Of a DNA stretch of 64,000 bases, positions 1 through 10,410 are shown piece after piece (within the stretch, counting starts at the first letter, position 1; every line of letters starts with the position of its first letter). The DNA lies in contig CM060850.1 in assembly GCA_030737835.1 (NCBI GenBank), positions 12,912,249 through 12,976,248 on the forward strand, in the 5' to 3' direction. The notes under the pieces were generated by a model. That model was not told where the DNA came from, did not search any database, and saw only the letters and a list, made by a program, of their open reading frames with translations. Position numbers and translations under genes: made by a program. The DNA is from Acorus gramineus (lineage: Eukaryota; Streptophyta; Magnoliopsida; Acorales; Acoraceae).

Positions 1-122
1 TCGGGATTTATTCTATCAAAACAAATAACTTTTTTAGCTATTCTCATCTATTCTTCATTATTCTTTGTCTTATGTTCCACCCAATACGGAGGGGGTAAGG
101 GATTCTGTAACTCCATCTTCAT

Positions 123-231
123 CTACACTTTCAGCTCCTCCATTGGTGATGATGGTTCCCTCTTATGATCCAAGGCTTTACCCCATACAACACAATAGAG
201 TCCTCCAATCACCAACACCATCCCCACCAAA
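123..231 (-). pseudogene. Orphan last exon of a WAT1-related (EamA/DMT) transporter
   Basis: Read on the minus strand, this stretch follows a good splice acceptor (pyrimidine-rich, ending CAG just right of base 231) and encodes 35 residues then TAG. The product is a hydrophobic helix followed by a charged tail, with the pattern GLYCVVWGKALDHKRE. That helix plus W-G-K ending is the known C-terminus of plant WAT1-related/UMAMIT transporters of the drug/metabolite transporter superfamily. The preceding exons should lie to the right, but nothing resembling the other nine membrane helices is visible up to 3.9 kb. Either the intron is unusually long and diverged, or, more likely, this is a relic left after deletion or transposon insertion. 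Family call fairly firm, gene status uncertain. Confidence 0.5.
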
Positions 232-760
232 CTGAAGAAATACCAAAATCATTAGTTTAATTATTGAAGGATTATGAGGAGGAATAACTTGATTGGCAAT
301 TCAGTCATATTTACCATCTGCACATGTTATGATATTTTTCAAATATATATATATACACACACAATCTATGGCAATGCATGCTTTTAAAAAAATATACATA
401 CGAGGATGTGCATATTCAAAATGAATTGTAGACGCAATTTCTTACACTGCATTAGTAGCATGACGGCTACAAATTAAATGAAGATGTAAAATGGACCGAG
501 TGTATCAATGCCCCTAAGTGTTTGTTTTCAAGATGTCATGATGGGTGGTCATCAGTATACATAGTATGCTTTGTATCCCAGTTTGTAGTCAATACGCTAC
601 TTATTCAGTAAATGAAATCGCCTAACTCAATTTATTTTCACTATATTAGTATATACTATATTATTAAAAAAGTAAAAATATAACACATGCATTCAATTCA
701 TTCAATGGCAGAGCATAATATAGCCTGCATAAAAATATTTATTTCAACCCCACCAACTCC
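232..760. other. AT-rich spacer
   Basis: No coding potential or RNA gene seen. It contains a short run of alternating TA/CA near 343-362. It would be intron if the WAT1-like exon to the left belongs to an intact gene. Confidence 0.4.
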
Positions 761-789
761 TCTACCCACCCCTTAAATTTTTTTTTTTT

Positions 790-1535
790 TTTGTGATCCT
801 AACCCACCCCGACCAGCGGAGCATCCACGAGAGGTCGCTAGTGAAAGCATGGTGGACGGCGTCGCTGCCGACGGGGGAGGAGGAGGAGAAGGAGCGGAGG
901 TTGTTAAAGATGGAGGCGGCAGAGCTCTCGGGCCACCTGATCGACGATAGAGGGGGAGATGGAGAGGATGCAGCGGTAGACAGCGTCACCGCAGAAGGTG
1001 GAGAGGAGGCAGCAGTGGGCGGCGGTGACAGCAACCTCCCCCTCCCCCGTCGACGGCGACGCCATCCACCACGCCTTCGTGAGCGACCCCTCGTGGATTG
1101 ATGGTGGGTGGAGGAATGGGTGGAGGAATTTAAGCTGCACCCCAACATGTACAGGAAGAGATTGATGGTGGCGGTGGTGATGGAGGCGGGGTGCCATTTC
1201 CGAGGCGGGGAACCCCAGATTGGGTGGTGGTACCGTGCCGGGGAGATGTTTGAGAAGTTGCCGTTGGAGGAGGAGGAGGTAAAGGTGGAGGGAGGAGGAT
1301 GGGGAGAGGGGGTTCAGGTTGGGGTGCAGCTTGCAGCGTCTTAGTCTTCAGGTGTGACCGGTGGTGGTGACTGGTGAAGGAGGAGGAGGTGGCTGTGGCG
1401 GTGGTGAAGGAGGATGAGGAGGAGGTGGTGGTGGTGGTGGAGGGATTGTTTAATAACTTGGGAGTCAATATGGGGAATTATCAGTTCCCCAAAGGAAATG
1501 TTTTTGGTTGGCGGGTGGTGGTGGTGGTGGTGGTG
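790..1535. other. GC-rich, purine-skewed low-complexity island
   Basis: In strong contrast to its AT-rich surroundings, the plus strand here is dense in GGA, GGT and GGC triplets. Several overlapping open frames on both strands arise from the triplet composition alone (poly-Glu/Gly one way, poly-Ser/Pro/His the other). None shows a recognisable domain. It could be a decayed exon, since part of the plus strand (about 800-900 and 1108-1250) reads as less repetitive, GC3-rich protein, but no splice sites or homology can be claimed. A (GGT)n run lies at 1424-1440 and 1515-1540, and a (AC)n run at 1569-1584. Confidence 0.4.
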
Positions 1536-1559
1536 GTTTAGCTTCAAGGCCTCCATTTT

Positions 1560-2680
1560 GATGATCATACACACACACACACACATGTTAAATAATCAAA
1601 TGTTGATGTTTGAGGAGTTTGCTTTATATATATGGACTGAAAAGTGAAATGCAATCGATATATAGTTCGTTTGTGATGCCGTTCGGACCGGAGGATGCTG
1701 GACCATTGAAAAAATCATGGAAGGAGAGACAGAGAGAAGAAATAAAGACCCAATGTGAAGAAAAGTAGGATTGTTTTCTGTTCACAGGCTTAACTATAGA
1801 TCAGTTGAGGAGGGTTTAAAGTTCCATGTAGGATTTACTCCATATGAGTCTTCTTCATCGTTGATGTCAGAGCAAAGTCCGTCCCTCACGGAGTCTTACT
1901 CTCCGGCTGGCATTGATGGATCGATGTGAGAGGAGTTTAAACTTATTGTGACACTGTGACATGCATTTTAATGTATGAAAAATGTACTACCATCCTCAAT
2001 AGAATCTCTTATGTGCTCTTGTCAAATATACGAGTTTAACAGAAATATGACAAACAATTTGGTAACAACTCAATCCCTGCAACTAACATAATTATTGTAC
2101 TTTATCCAAATCCACAACTTGCAACCTCCAATGTATTGTTCTTTTCTTCTTCTTTTTTTGTGTAATTTTAGTCCCACTCACATGGTAATCTGACAGAGAT
2201 GTGATTGGGTCACAATGTTTATCCAAGTCAACAAAACAACTATCACCGACTGATGGTCGATTTCTTTATGCACTAGTTGCCCGTTACAGTGCCGACCTGG
2301 ATAGGTATAGTCGGCCACCACTCAATCGAACAACTCACATATATGTTCCCTCTTACTTTCAATTGACATATCTATAGGCGACCCAACTTCATATAGGTTG
2401 ACGTTAGCATTGTCGACCTAGAGAGGGAATATCACCAATCCATCAGTTTGATTAGCTCACTCGAATCAGTGTTGCTTCTAGCTTGGTATCAACGGACATA
2501 TCGTCGACTCTAACTGCTAGAGGTCGACCAGACGGGAAGCCTCAGATATATGGGTAGGTTATGTTCAACACGGGGTGGGGACGATAGGGGTGGATTTCAA
2601 TAGCGGATGAAACCAATTTTTCTTTTTTAAAATGGGGTGGGTTTCTATCTATACGGGGTGGGCATATAGTCCCCGTATAT
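1560..2680. other. Intergenic sequence without recognised genes
   Basis: No open frame, tRNA or transposon end is convincing here. The stretch 1680-1930 is less AT-rich and has the feel of transcribed leader sequence but lacks coding evidence. Confidence 0.3.
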
Positions 2681-2684
2681 TTAT

Positions 2685-3335
2685 TGTATTATCTATTGAA
2701 ACAATATTTTCAAGAACATCTATCAATCACCTGATTGTCATTCTCTTTGATCAGTGATACGGTTCGATCTGATCAAGTCCAGATCGGATCTGGGTGGATA
2801 GATCCCCGGGTTTTTCTTATGGTGGCTCTATTTGTGTTCCTCTAAATTGTAGATAAGCCCCTCATTTACCATGCCCCACACATTTTGATCTCTTAATTTA
2901 AAAGTCCCTTGTATATTAACTCTCTCTCCCACCCATTCATCTCCCTCAAAATACACCATCATCGTCCAGTTCCCCTCACGATCGATCGGTCGTCCCCTCA
3001 CCCATGTGATCCCTTGCTGGTTGTCACCGTTAATATCATTAAAAAGCTCAATTTGATCAACCACTTCAACAATACCGATGTTTGAAGCAAAAATAAATTG
3101 TATTATCTTTTATCGGTTATATGGTCTGGGTCTGATCAAGTCCAGATTGAATTTCGGTGGACACATCCTCGGGTTTCTCTTATGGTGGCTCTATTTGTGC
3201 CCCTCTAAATTATATTATCTATTGATAGTTGAAACCATTTTATAAAGAATAGTTATCAACTAGCGGTGCTTCTCTTTGGTTGGCAGTTATAGGGTCTGGA
3301 TATGACTTGGCACTAGACCTGTCAATGGGTCGAGT
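2685..3335. repeat. Diverged direct repeats related to a dispersed element
   Basis: A block at about 2685-2850 recurs at about 3098-3215 and again partly at 3212-3335. Shared pieces include CTGATCAAGTCCAGAT and TTATGGTGGCTCTATTTGTG. The second motif, in reverse orientation, also ends a repeat near 8500-8530 (AAATAGAGCCACC), so the motif belongs to a dispersed element family, probably a MITE. No transposase is present. The open frame across 2828-3064 on the minus strand is a by-product. Confidence 0.45.
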
Positions 3336-3780
3336 TCATATCGGATTAGGGTGGATCAGAACCCGTTTATTATAGGTAAATTTGCTAATCTTTTTCTCTT
3401 GTCATACCAATGCAATTTATTTTTTAAAAAACAAATATATGTTTTTCTCTAGTAGCATAAAAAAATTTAAAACTAATATTAACAAAAAAAAAAAAAAATT
3501 GTGCGTGCCTTTCTTTTTCCGTCTACGTTGCGTTTGGAAATATAATTTAAAAAACAGCTTTTACTTTTTGATATCCTTTATGTACACCTTTTGAGGGTGT
3601 AATGATGATGACTACTCTATGAAACACAGATTTTAAAGCTTAATTCATAAACAAAATCTACTAATAATGATATATTTAAGTTGACCTGTTTGATAACAGG
3701 TTTTAATTTTAATTTATAAAAAAGAGCTAAAAGTTGCTTTTTTTTTCATTGTTGCAAAACAGAGCCTTACCCAAATAATT
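3320..3780. repeat. Degenerate MITE-like spacer
   Basis: The segment 3530-3775 resembles 23400-23640 (CGTTTGGAAATA start, GTAATGATG, ACAGATTT, TTTGATAA, terminal CAAAACAGAGCC), a pattern of hAT-like MITEs with C-G-T-T-T-G-G ends. Ends and target duplications are not clear. Confidence 0.3.
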
Positions 3781-3918
3781 AAGTGGTGACTCCCAAAAAA
3801 AAATGCATAAGATATGGTACAAATCTCCGTTAGTCTCCAAATAATCAAGTCTCAGTAACCAATTTCATTCCACCCTGTTCTATGCGATCATCAAGTATAG
3901 TGTGCGCAGCTTTCATGT

Positions 3919-5193
3919 TCAATTGAGCCAAATAGGTGGAGACTCCCAGACCTGCTTTCCACCCCCAATTCGATATGGTTTCTTTGATATGATGTAGTCA
4001 CTCACACTTCTATTTTCCAAGCTGTAGACACCCATATCTAGATCCCAATGTGGATCTACTGTATTGCCGGTAAAGCAACCATGTTCAGATTCCGTGAAGT
4101 AGATACAGTTCTTCCTCAAACCATGTAAGCTATCATCATCAGCAACGATGATCGATCGGGATTCGTTCTTGCCCAAGAACAACGCCTCGTCGCCTAAGCC
4201 CTCCAATCTGACCCATTGCCGACCATGATCAGTATTGTTATCCAACCTGAACAACAAGAACTCGGCTGTGGTGTTCTTGATGCCTTCACCACCCTGTGAG
4301 AGGTTATCATGCTTCAGCTGCACTGCCAATAGAAGGTCTCCCCCACAGGACTCCACTATATAGAACTTCACATTGTCCATCTCCTGCTCTTCTTCTTGAC
4401 TTCCATCTGGGGATGTCAGAATGAAGCGCTGCTCCTCAGATATTTGCTCGTCCTTGGGTCGTCTCACTGACTGTACATCATCCCAAGTTGTTGAATCTTC
4501 ATCCTCCTCGCCAATATCAAATTCCGTGATATAGCCCAATTCGGAAACAGCGACTAACCGATCCTTGAAAAACACGGCATCCTCAAATGGACCATCGTAA
4601 TCCATGTCGAGGCAGATCCATGTTTTGTCCCCTGGCCTACAGAAACCAAGGTAACCGCAGAAAAAAATGATAACGATTATACAATCTGGCGAGGTGGGCG
4701 CCTTGGAGAGGATGACCTTCTGTATGTATCTCGGACTGCGCCTCCATTTCCTGTGTACCCCAACAGAGATATCCTCTGGACATAACTTGGGAAGCAGAGG
4801 AAGAGGGATTGAACCCCCTGAGAAGGGGTTCAATAGAGAGAGCTTCTTGGTCCCTTCTTGAAACATGACTAGCCATCCTTTTGAATAGCCACAACAGAAG
4901 CGGCGCCCAGACATCTCTGGTATGTCAAACGAATGAACACGGTCCTCGAGCGGGCTGTAGAAGTGGCGCAACCTTGTCGTCGGTGGATCGTCGTAGAGCA
5001 ACAACCAGGGGAGCCGGCTAAGTGGTGGTGTGAGAGACCTCCATGACTTGCACACTCCGCGGAAGCTCATATAGTCCCATGGTGTTGCAAGGTGACTCGC
5101 AATAAGGTCCAACATGTCTCTACATAATTCTGACCAATGTATAATGACTTTGTTCTTGTTCTTGTCGTCGTCGTCTTCAATTTTCTTCATCAT
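3919..5193 (-). CDS. F-box/DUF295 protein (copy 1)
   Basis: A single coding exon of 424 residues. Residues about 19-53 form a degenerate F-box (SELCRDMLDLIASHLATPWD, then RGVCKSWRSL), expected to bind SKP1 in an SCF ubiquitin ligase. The rest is the DUF295 beta-propeller-like region, ending in the block FTGNTVDPHWDLDMGVYSLE and the C-terminal ESPPIWLN. Substrate unknown. The first of two tandem ATGs is taken as start; the paralogue at 39848-41134 begins the same way (MMKKI). The gene has a 5'UTR intron (5211-5680) and a TATA box. An acidic loop (GEEDEDSTTW) interrupts the DUF295 part. The family is expanded and fast-evolving in plants; some members are organelle-targeted, but no transit peptide is evident here. 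Confidence 0.9.
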   Translation of the reverse strand: MMKKIEDDDDKNKNKVIIHWSELCRDMLDLIASHLATPWDYMSFRGVCKSWRSLTPPLSRLPWLLLYDDPPTTRLRHFYSPLEDRVHSFDIPEMSGRRFCCGYSKGWLVMFQEGTKKLSLLNPFSGGSIPLPLLPKLCPEDISVGVHRKWRRSPRYIQKVILSKAPTSPDCIIVIIFFCGYLGFCRPGDKTWICLDMDYDGPFEDAVFFKDRLVAVSELGYITEFDIGEEDEDSTTWDDVQSVRRPKDEQISEEQRFILTSPDGSQEEEQEMDNVKFYIVESCGGDLLLAVQLKHDNLSQGGEGIKNTTAEFLLFRLDNNTDHGRQWVRLEGLGDEALFLGKNESRSIIVADDDSLHGLRKNCIYFTESEHGCFTGNTVDPHWDLDMGVYSLENRSVSDYIISKKPYRIGGGKQVWESPPIWLN

Positions 5194-5210
5194 CTTTTTG
5201 TTATTTCAAT

Positions 5211-5680
5211 CTGTTGCAGCATTAACTATATTGGTTAGTTCTCTAATTCATGAACTATATTAAGAGACAAAGCATTAATGATTTCCCCAGTAATGGATCT
5301 TCTAAGAAAGTTATTAACATGAATACATAGTCAATGAACCCATCAAACCAAAAAAATTAAAAATCCACCTAGTTGGATTAAAATTAATCGCTCAAATCAT
5401 GGATCTGATCTAGACTAATAAAGCTACAATGTATGAACTCTTGAATCTAACCAAAACAATATGTATCTAATCAAATACAGTAATACACACATCTAAGATA
5501 TTACATCTCATATGTCTACCTATGAAAGATCAATACACGATTTAATAATTACTTAATGTGTACTCAAGTTTATGCACAAAGTAGATTTTGTTAATAAACT
5601 ATTATGCTCCAAATATTAAGAAGGATAAAATAGCAAGAAGAACCGCAAGCATAAAAATAAAAAAGATGAGATTTAATTAC
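5211..5680 (-). other. 5'UTR intron of F-box/DUF295 gene 1
   Basis: On the minus strand the leader exon ends ATGGCTTCTG, followed by a GTAATT donor at 5680-5679, and the acceptor CTGCAACAG ends at 5211. Joined, the leader ATG reads M-A-S-D then TGA, in frame with the main ATG 27 nt further on, so the spliced leader carries a tiny upstream ORF. The paralogue at 41 kb has an intron in the equivalent place, which supports the model. Confidence 0.6.
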
Positions 5681-5762
5681 CAGAAGCCATTTTTGTCTAG
5701 ACTCTAACCCTAACCCTCTTTTTCTCCTTTGAAACTATTTTGTGTTGCACACCCCAACCCCA

Positions 5763-5772
5763 TTATATATAG
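5763..5772 (-). promoter_or_regulatory. TATA box of F-box gene 1
   Basis: Minus strand reads CTATATATAATG, placing the transcription start about 30 bases further (near 5735) and a leader exon of some 55 bases before the intron donor. The second F-box gene has a TATA box at the corresponding distance from its own donor. Confidence 0.6.
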
Positions 5773-5779
5773 ACACAGA

Positions 5780-6900
5780 GAGGATGATTTTTTAGGACTT
5801 ATGTGGGCCATGCTAAATAATACGAATTTCTTGCAAACTATGGATATTAACAAACTAATTTGACCAATCAACAGATGTTAACAAATTCAGTTAGAAATAT
5901 AAAACTAGTATTCACTTCAATCCCATGTGATACCAACTAAAACAACCTCATGTATATCTAAACCCCCTTAAATCCCAAAAAACTCTCTTTTTAGTTCAAT
6001 AAAATAAAATAATTTGAACTAGTATTTTATAATAGAAGTTGGTTATTTTTTCATTAAATTTACTTAAATCGTTATTGGTTATATGTCAAAATTACAAAAT
6101 ATATGATATATTTGTACTACTATTATATAATAGAAGATAACTGAATTTTCAGGAGATTATATTTTAACTTTTAAAAATATTGTAACATTCAAATTAAATT
6201 TGGGCGGTATTATTTAACTTTAGAAACAAAAGATTAACATTTAAATATTTTTTTTATGTTTCTTATCACAAAATATTAAAAATTTTGCAAATTTTTTTCT
6301 TTATTTTTTACACAACTATTTTTTTAAAAATAATCACAATAGAATAAGAAAATAAATAAATAAATAATACATTAAATAATACATAATTTCAAAAATAGAA
6401 AATCAAATATAAAAATGAAACAGAAAAAAGAACATTAATTAAATAAATATGAATTAAAATATATGACCTTGTATGATTTTTTTATATATCAAATAAAAAT
6501 AAAATATTCGTAAAATAAGGAAAATGAAACGAGCAATGTTAAGCTTTTAAAAATAATATAACTGATTTAGAAATAAACAATAAAATACTGACTAAAAACA
6601 CAATAAAACTAAAAAAATGAAATGAAAAATATATAAAATATGAAAATAACTTATTTTTTATAAATGAAATAATATATATAACGAACTCAATAAAATGATT
6701 TTAATAAACAAAACAAAAGAACAGATAGAGAAAATACGAAATGAATAAAATTTTAAAAATAAAATAAAATAATTTAAAAAAAAAACCAATAAAATAAGAT
6801 CACAGTGTGACTTGATTTAGCCTACCTATCCCATCAAAATCGGCTAATCATAACTTAATATACTGTATTTGATTTACATAAATTATTTTTACTTAATAGA
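5780..6900. other. Very AT-rich spacer
   Basis: No gene seen. Long runs of A and T, and AAATAA-type repeats near 6350-6370. Confidence 0.5.
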
Positions 6901-6984
6901 TTTTTATGTTTTAAGTATTATAACAAATCTTGAGAACAAATAAGGATGGAATATGGAAGAATTGCGAGAGGAAAACAAAAACAA

Positions 6985-7160
6985 CAGCGAGGAGAACCGA
7001 AAGGAAATATTAAAGGAACATAAAGAAGATGATATTTACCTAATGCAATATTTCTCCAAACCCTTTTTTTTTTGTGGCTTGAAACTATTTTATTTGATTT
7101 TGTGTTCTGCACCCTTACCCCTCTTTATATATTCTTTGTAACTTGGGCATCTTAACTAAT
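6985..7160 (-). pseudogene. Promoter/leader relic of the F-box/DUF295 family
   Basis: The minus strand resembles the TATA box, leader exon and 5'UTR-intron donor of the two intact F-box genes: TATATAAAGAGGGG near 7121-7132, a pyrimidine-poor leader, and a GGTAAATATC donor near 7035-7042. The same arrangement occurs at 43.68-43.8 kb. No F-box coding sequence follows on the minus strand (the left side runs into AT-rich spacer), so the gene body has been lost. Confidence 0.45.
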
Positions 7161-7482
7161 TAACCGACTTGATTCACCAAAAATAATTAGTTGTCCGTTT
7201 AATGTGCAATAGCTCAAACTATACAATTTACGATTACCAATATATACATGACAACGACATATTGTATCTGCTAATGAACAACAGAAAGAACATAAAAATC
7301 TTAAGCAATGCGTGATATTAAGAAAAATCTGTTCAGCTCCACGTACAACATTGTGCGCAACTCACACATATTTTTCTTTTTAAAAAAAAATTATACACTA
7401 CATTATTAAGAATATTTTGTTGTTATACGAATAGAAGTATATATTAAAATACACTAATTTATTTTTGAAAAAATTAATTAAA

Positions 7483-8155
7483 GGTCTATGAGGACACATC
7501 TGTAATAACAGGTCCTTTGATTTTTTCTTGTTTTCTTTAGGTCCCTAAGTTAGCGGTGGTATTTTGTTTAGATCATTTCATCCAACTTCTATCAATTCTT
7601 TTTTTTTTCTCCCTCTTTTACCCCCAAGTGAACATAAATTGCCTCTATATCTGCCCTAACCTCTTTCTCCCCTAAACTACTGAACAAGATGTGAGACCAC
7701 CTTCGCCAGCCCTCCATTGCGCCAATCTCGACCCCAACGCCGATTGCTCTCCTCGACCTCTCTCGACCATGTCCCACGAGCCGTCTCCCGGTTCTGTGTT
7801 ATATTGTGTACATTGTTATTCCTAATATGTACACTGTTATACCTGTTACAGGTTGTGTGTGTTACACTACGTACACTATTACGCATATTATGTACACTGT
7901 TATACCTCTTACAAATATCAAATTTTGTGTTACACTATGTACACTGTTATGCTCAATGTGTACATTGTTATACCTGTTATGCCCAGTGTGTTACACCGCG
8001 TACACTGTTACGCTCATTTTATATACTGTTATATCTGTAACATGTTAGGCTCACGGACAGGGTCGCGAGAGGGGGTTGGGCTTGCAGGCCCATGAGAGAG
8101 GGGTTAGGCTCACGGACGGAGGTCGCAAGAGAGGGTTGGGCTCACGGGGGTGCAA
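7483..8155. mobile_element. Long-TIR DNA element, copy 1 (right end missing)
   Basis: The left end (7483-7720) is an inverted match of the right end of copy 2 (14150-14425), including GGTCCCTAAGTTAG, the TTTTACCCCC block and the GATCTCGACCCCAACGCCGAT block; this is a terminal inverted repeat of some 250 bases, typical of Mutator-like or foldback elements. Inside is a degenerate minisatellite built on TGTACACTGTTATAC (7795-8045) and a G-rich one (8044-8150). The right TIR is absent; the sequence changes to unrelated spacer after about 8155. No transposase, so non-autonomous. Confidence 0.6.
7795..8045. repeat. TGTACACTGTTATAC minisatellite
   Basis: About nine degenerate units containing TACACTGTTA, separated by variable TACCTGTTA, TGTGTTACACTA and similar spacers. 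The same block occurs at 13634-13885 in copy 2 of the host element. Overlapping frames of about 80-107 codons in three phases follow from the repeat and are not considered genes. Confidence 0.7.
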
Positions 8156-8159
8156 GCTT

Positions 8160-8535
8160 ATATATATAAATGTGGATTTCAATTTTGCTATATGGTCGAT
8201 GTAATTTTTTTTATAATTGTTTAATTCAATTTTCACCAAAAAAATAAAAAAAATAAATATATGTTTGATTGGCTAAATATTAATTAAAAAAGTCCATTTT
8301 TGTATGTGGAGAAGTTGAATTGGTGAAGTGGAATTGGTGAGAGAGATCGAGTTTTTAGGGGAGTCATCGAAGGGTAAGAGATAGGGTTTGATGTAAGAGA
8401 TGCTACTTATTGTTTAAATATGAGGTTAATATATGAGGACCTTTTAAATTAAGTTATAAAAATGTGAGGGGCTTATTAATAAGAGGGGTTTACTTACAAT
8501 TTTGAGGGCCCAAATAGAGCCACCCCTAATGATTA
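8160..8535. repeat. Small repeat with motif shared at 2.8 and 3.2 kb
   Basis: The end GGGCCCAAATAGAGCCACCCC near 8506-8526 is the inverted counterpart of GGTGGCTCTATTTGTG at 2822 and 3183, suggesting one dispersed MITE family. No open frame of interest. Confidence 0.35.
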
Positions 8536-8872
8536 GACCCATCAAATTACAATAAACAACCTGTCATTTTCTTATTGTCAAAGAGGCCCCAAAAGTTGAG
8601 AGGAAAAAATTTCGGGGCGATTTTTTATTAATAAATGGGCCCATTTGTTTTAAAATATTTTGTGAAAAAATATCTCATTATTATAAATAAATATATCATC
8701 ATGAACTACATAAAAAAAAATAATAAAGTGAAATTTATGTATTAGTATCTATGAAATTTTTTTAAAAAATGACGAGTCAATGTGGTCATCATATTCCTCA
8801 CTTTATATCTTTAAACCATGAATTATTTATATTATTACACAATTTACATGGAGAGATCAATATTTAATTTAA

Positions 8873-9412
8873 GGGAAAAATTCATATAAACCCCTGTAAA
8901 CTGACTAAAATTCATATAACCTCTTGACTTTTATTAAAATCTATATAATCCCCTGAAAACCCCTAGTAAATCCAAATAACCCCCTGAATAAAATTTACAT
9001 TTACATATAATGAAATATTTTGTGAATATTATGTTTGGTTAACCCTGATAGAAAATACAGTATACTAAAAAAATCATATGATGTGTTAAAAATGCAGAAA
9101 AGCTTCTATAAATGACGATTTTACTCTTCCAGATAAGGTTTTATAATATATCCAGAGAGGGTAAAATCGTCATTTTCATATGATTTTTCACATTTTTAAC
9201 ACATTGTAGTGGTTTTTTAGTATATTGTGTCTTCAGTGAGGGTTAACTAAACTAAATATTCACAAAATATTAATCATCTATAAACGAAAATTTTATTTGG
9301 AGGGTTATTTGAATTTATTAGATGATTTCAGGGGATTATGGATTTTAAGGAAAGTCAGGGAGTTATATGGATTTCAATTAGATTTAAGGGGGTTGTATAG
9401 ATTTTTCCCTAC
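8873..9412. mobile_element. Foldback (hairpin) MITE, about 540 bp
   Basis: The left arm begins AGGGAAAAATTCATATAAACC and the right arm ends with its imperfect inverse (TGTATAGATTTTTCCCT). The symmetry runs almost to the middle: TAAAATCGTCATTT near 9161 pairs with AATGACGATTTTA near 9111, and TTAACACAT with ATGTGTTAA. Almost the whole unit could fold into one long hairpin. No target duplication is obvious and no ORF is present. Confidence 0.7.
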
Positions 9413-9419
9413 AAAAATA

Positions 9420-10406
9420 TATGTGAACAATATTATATTTATCAAGGGATGATTTAATACCATTTTAAGAAGACTTTATTTATTGTTTGTGCATTTACAC
9501 TACCCACCACAAACACTCTATTTTGCCCATGTATACTCCAAAATAAAATATTAATTTTAGGTATTCACATGTCAACATGCATCCAAATTCCAAATAACAT
9601 GAGTTCAAATATAATATTGTCACAGTTTTCATGTGACCATGAATATTATTATTTTTTGTTTAATTATGTGTGTATATCAATAATGGTATGCAAATATTTT
9701 TAGAAGGGTATACGCTTAAATATAATATTTCTTTTTGAGAGTACACATACAAAAAAACAACAATAAATAATTCATTTTTATAATATTGAGAAAGATGGGT
9801 CTCCTACTACCCAGAAATGAATCTCAATCAGCATATATATCATTTTCAAATCAATTGAAAATATATAGGTGCTTATGCTGAAAATGGAGTGACCAAAAAA
9901 AAAAAGACTTTTTTTTTAATGTCACACACACACATACACACACACACAAAAAGTGGCTGATGTATTCCAGTCATGGAAGCACTGAAATGGAAACCAAAAA
10001 ACTCTATAAATCAAAGTGTTTGAGGAGGACAAAAGGTCTCTTTCAAAAAATCTTTTTGGGAGACTGCAATAGACATCTAATGGTATCAGGTGGAGCAGTT
10101 CAACTGGTGACATCTGAAATTCTGAAACAATCATTTTTTTTATATATTTTATGAAATAATCATTTTTGCATGTATGGTGTGAATCACAGGGTGCATGAAA
10201 ATCTGTGTGTACAGGAGACTGTGAATTGGTATAGAATTCTCTTTCTTCTTTTTTTTAAATTAAATTCAATTTGTTGGATGGTTGGAAAGACCAAGCACAA
10301 CTACCAGAATATGACATCCAAACAGAAAGTATTGAAAAAAATGCTCCCCTTATGTCAGCTGTAACACACTTTCGGGAACAATAGTTTTGGATTTTCAGTG
10401 GATTAA
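9420..10406. other. Spacer with a (CA)n microsatellite
   Basis: No gene recognised. A (CA)n tract with one interruption lies at 9923-9950. Confidence 0.4.
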
Positions 10407-10410
10407 TTAA

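Noticed and set aside
1130-1586. His/Ser/Pro-rich minus-strand frames
   Set aside because: Follow from GGT/GGA repeats on the plus strand; no domain, no splice sites.
2828-3064. 78-codon minus-strand frame with balanced composition
   Set aside because: Lies in a dispersed repeat, its counterpart in the second copy is not open, and no family is recognised.
7717-8095. Overlapping 80-107-codon frames (also 13556-13934)
   Set aside because: Open in three phases because of the TGTACACTGTTATAC minisatellite; composition artefact.
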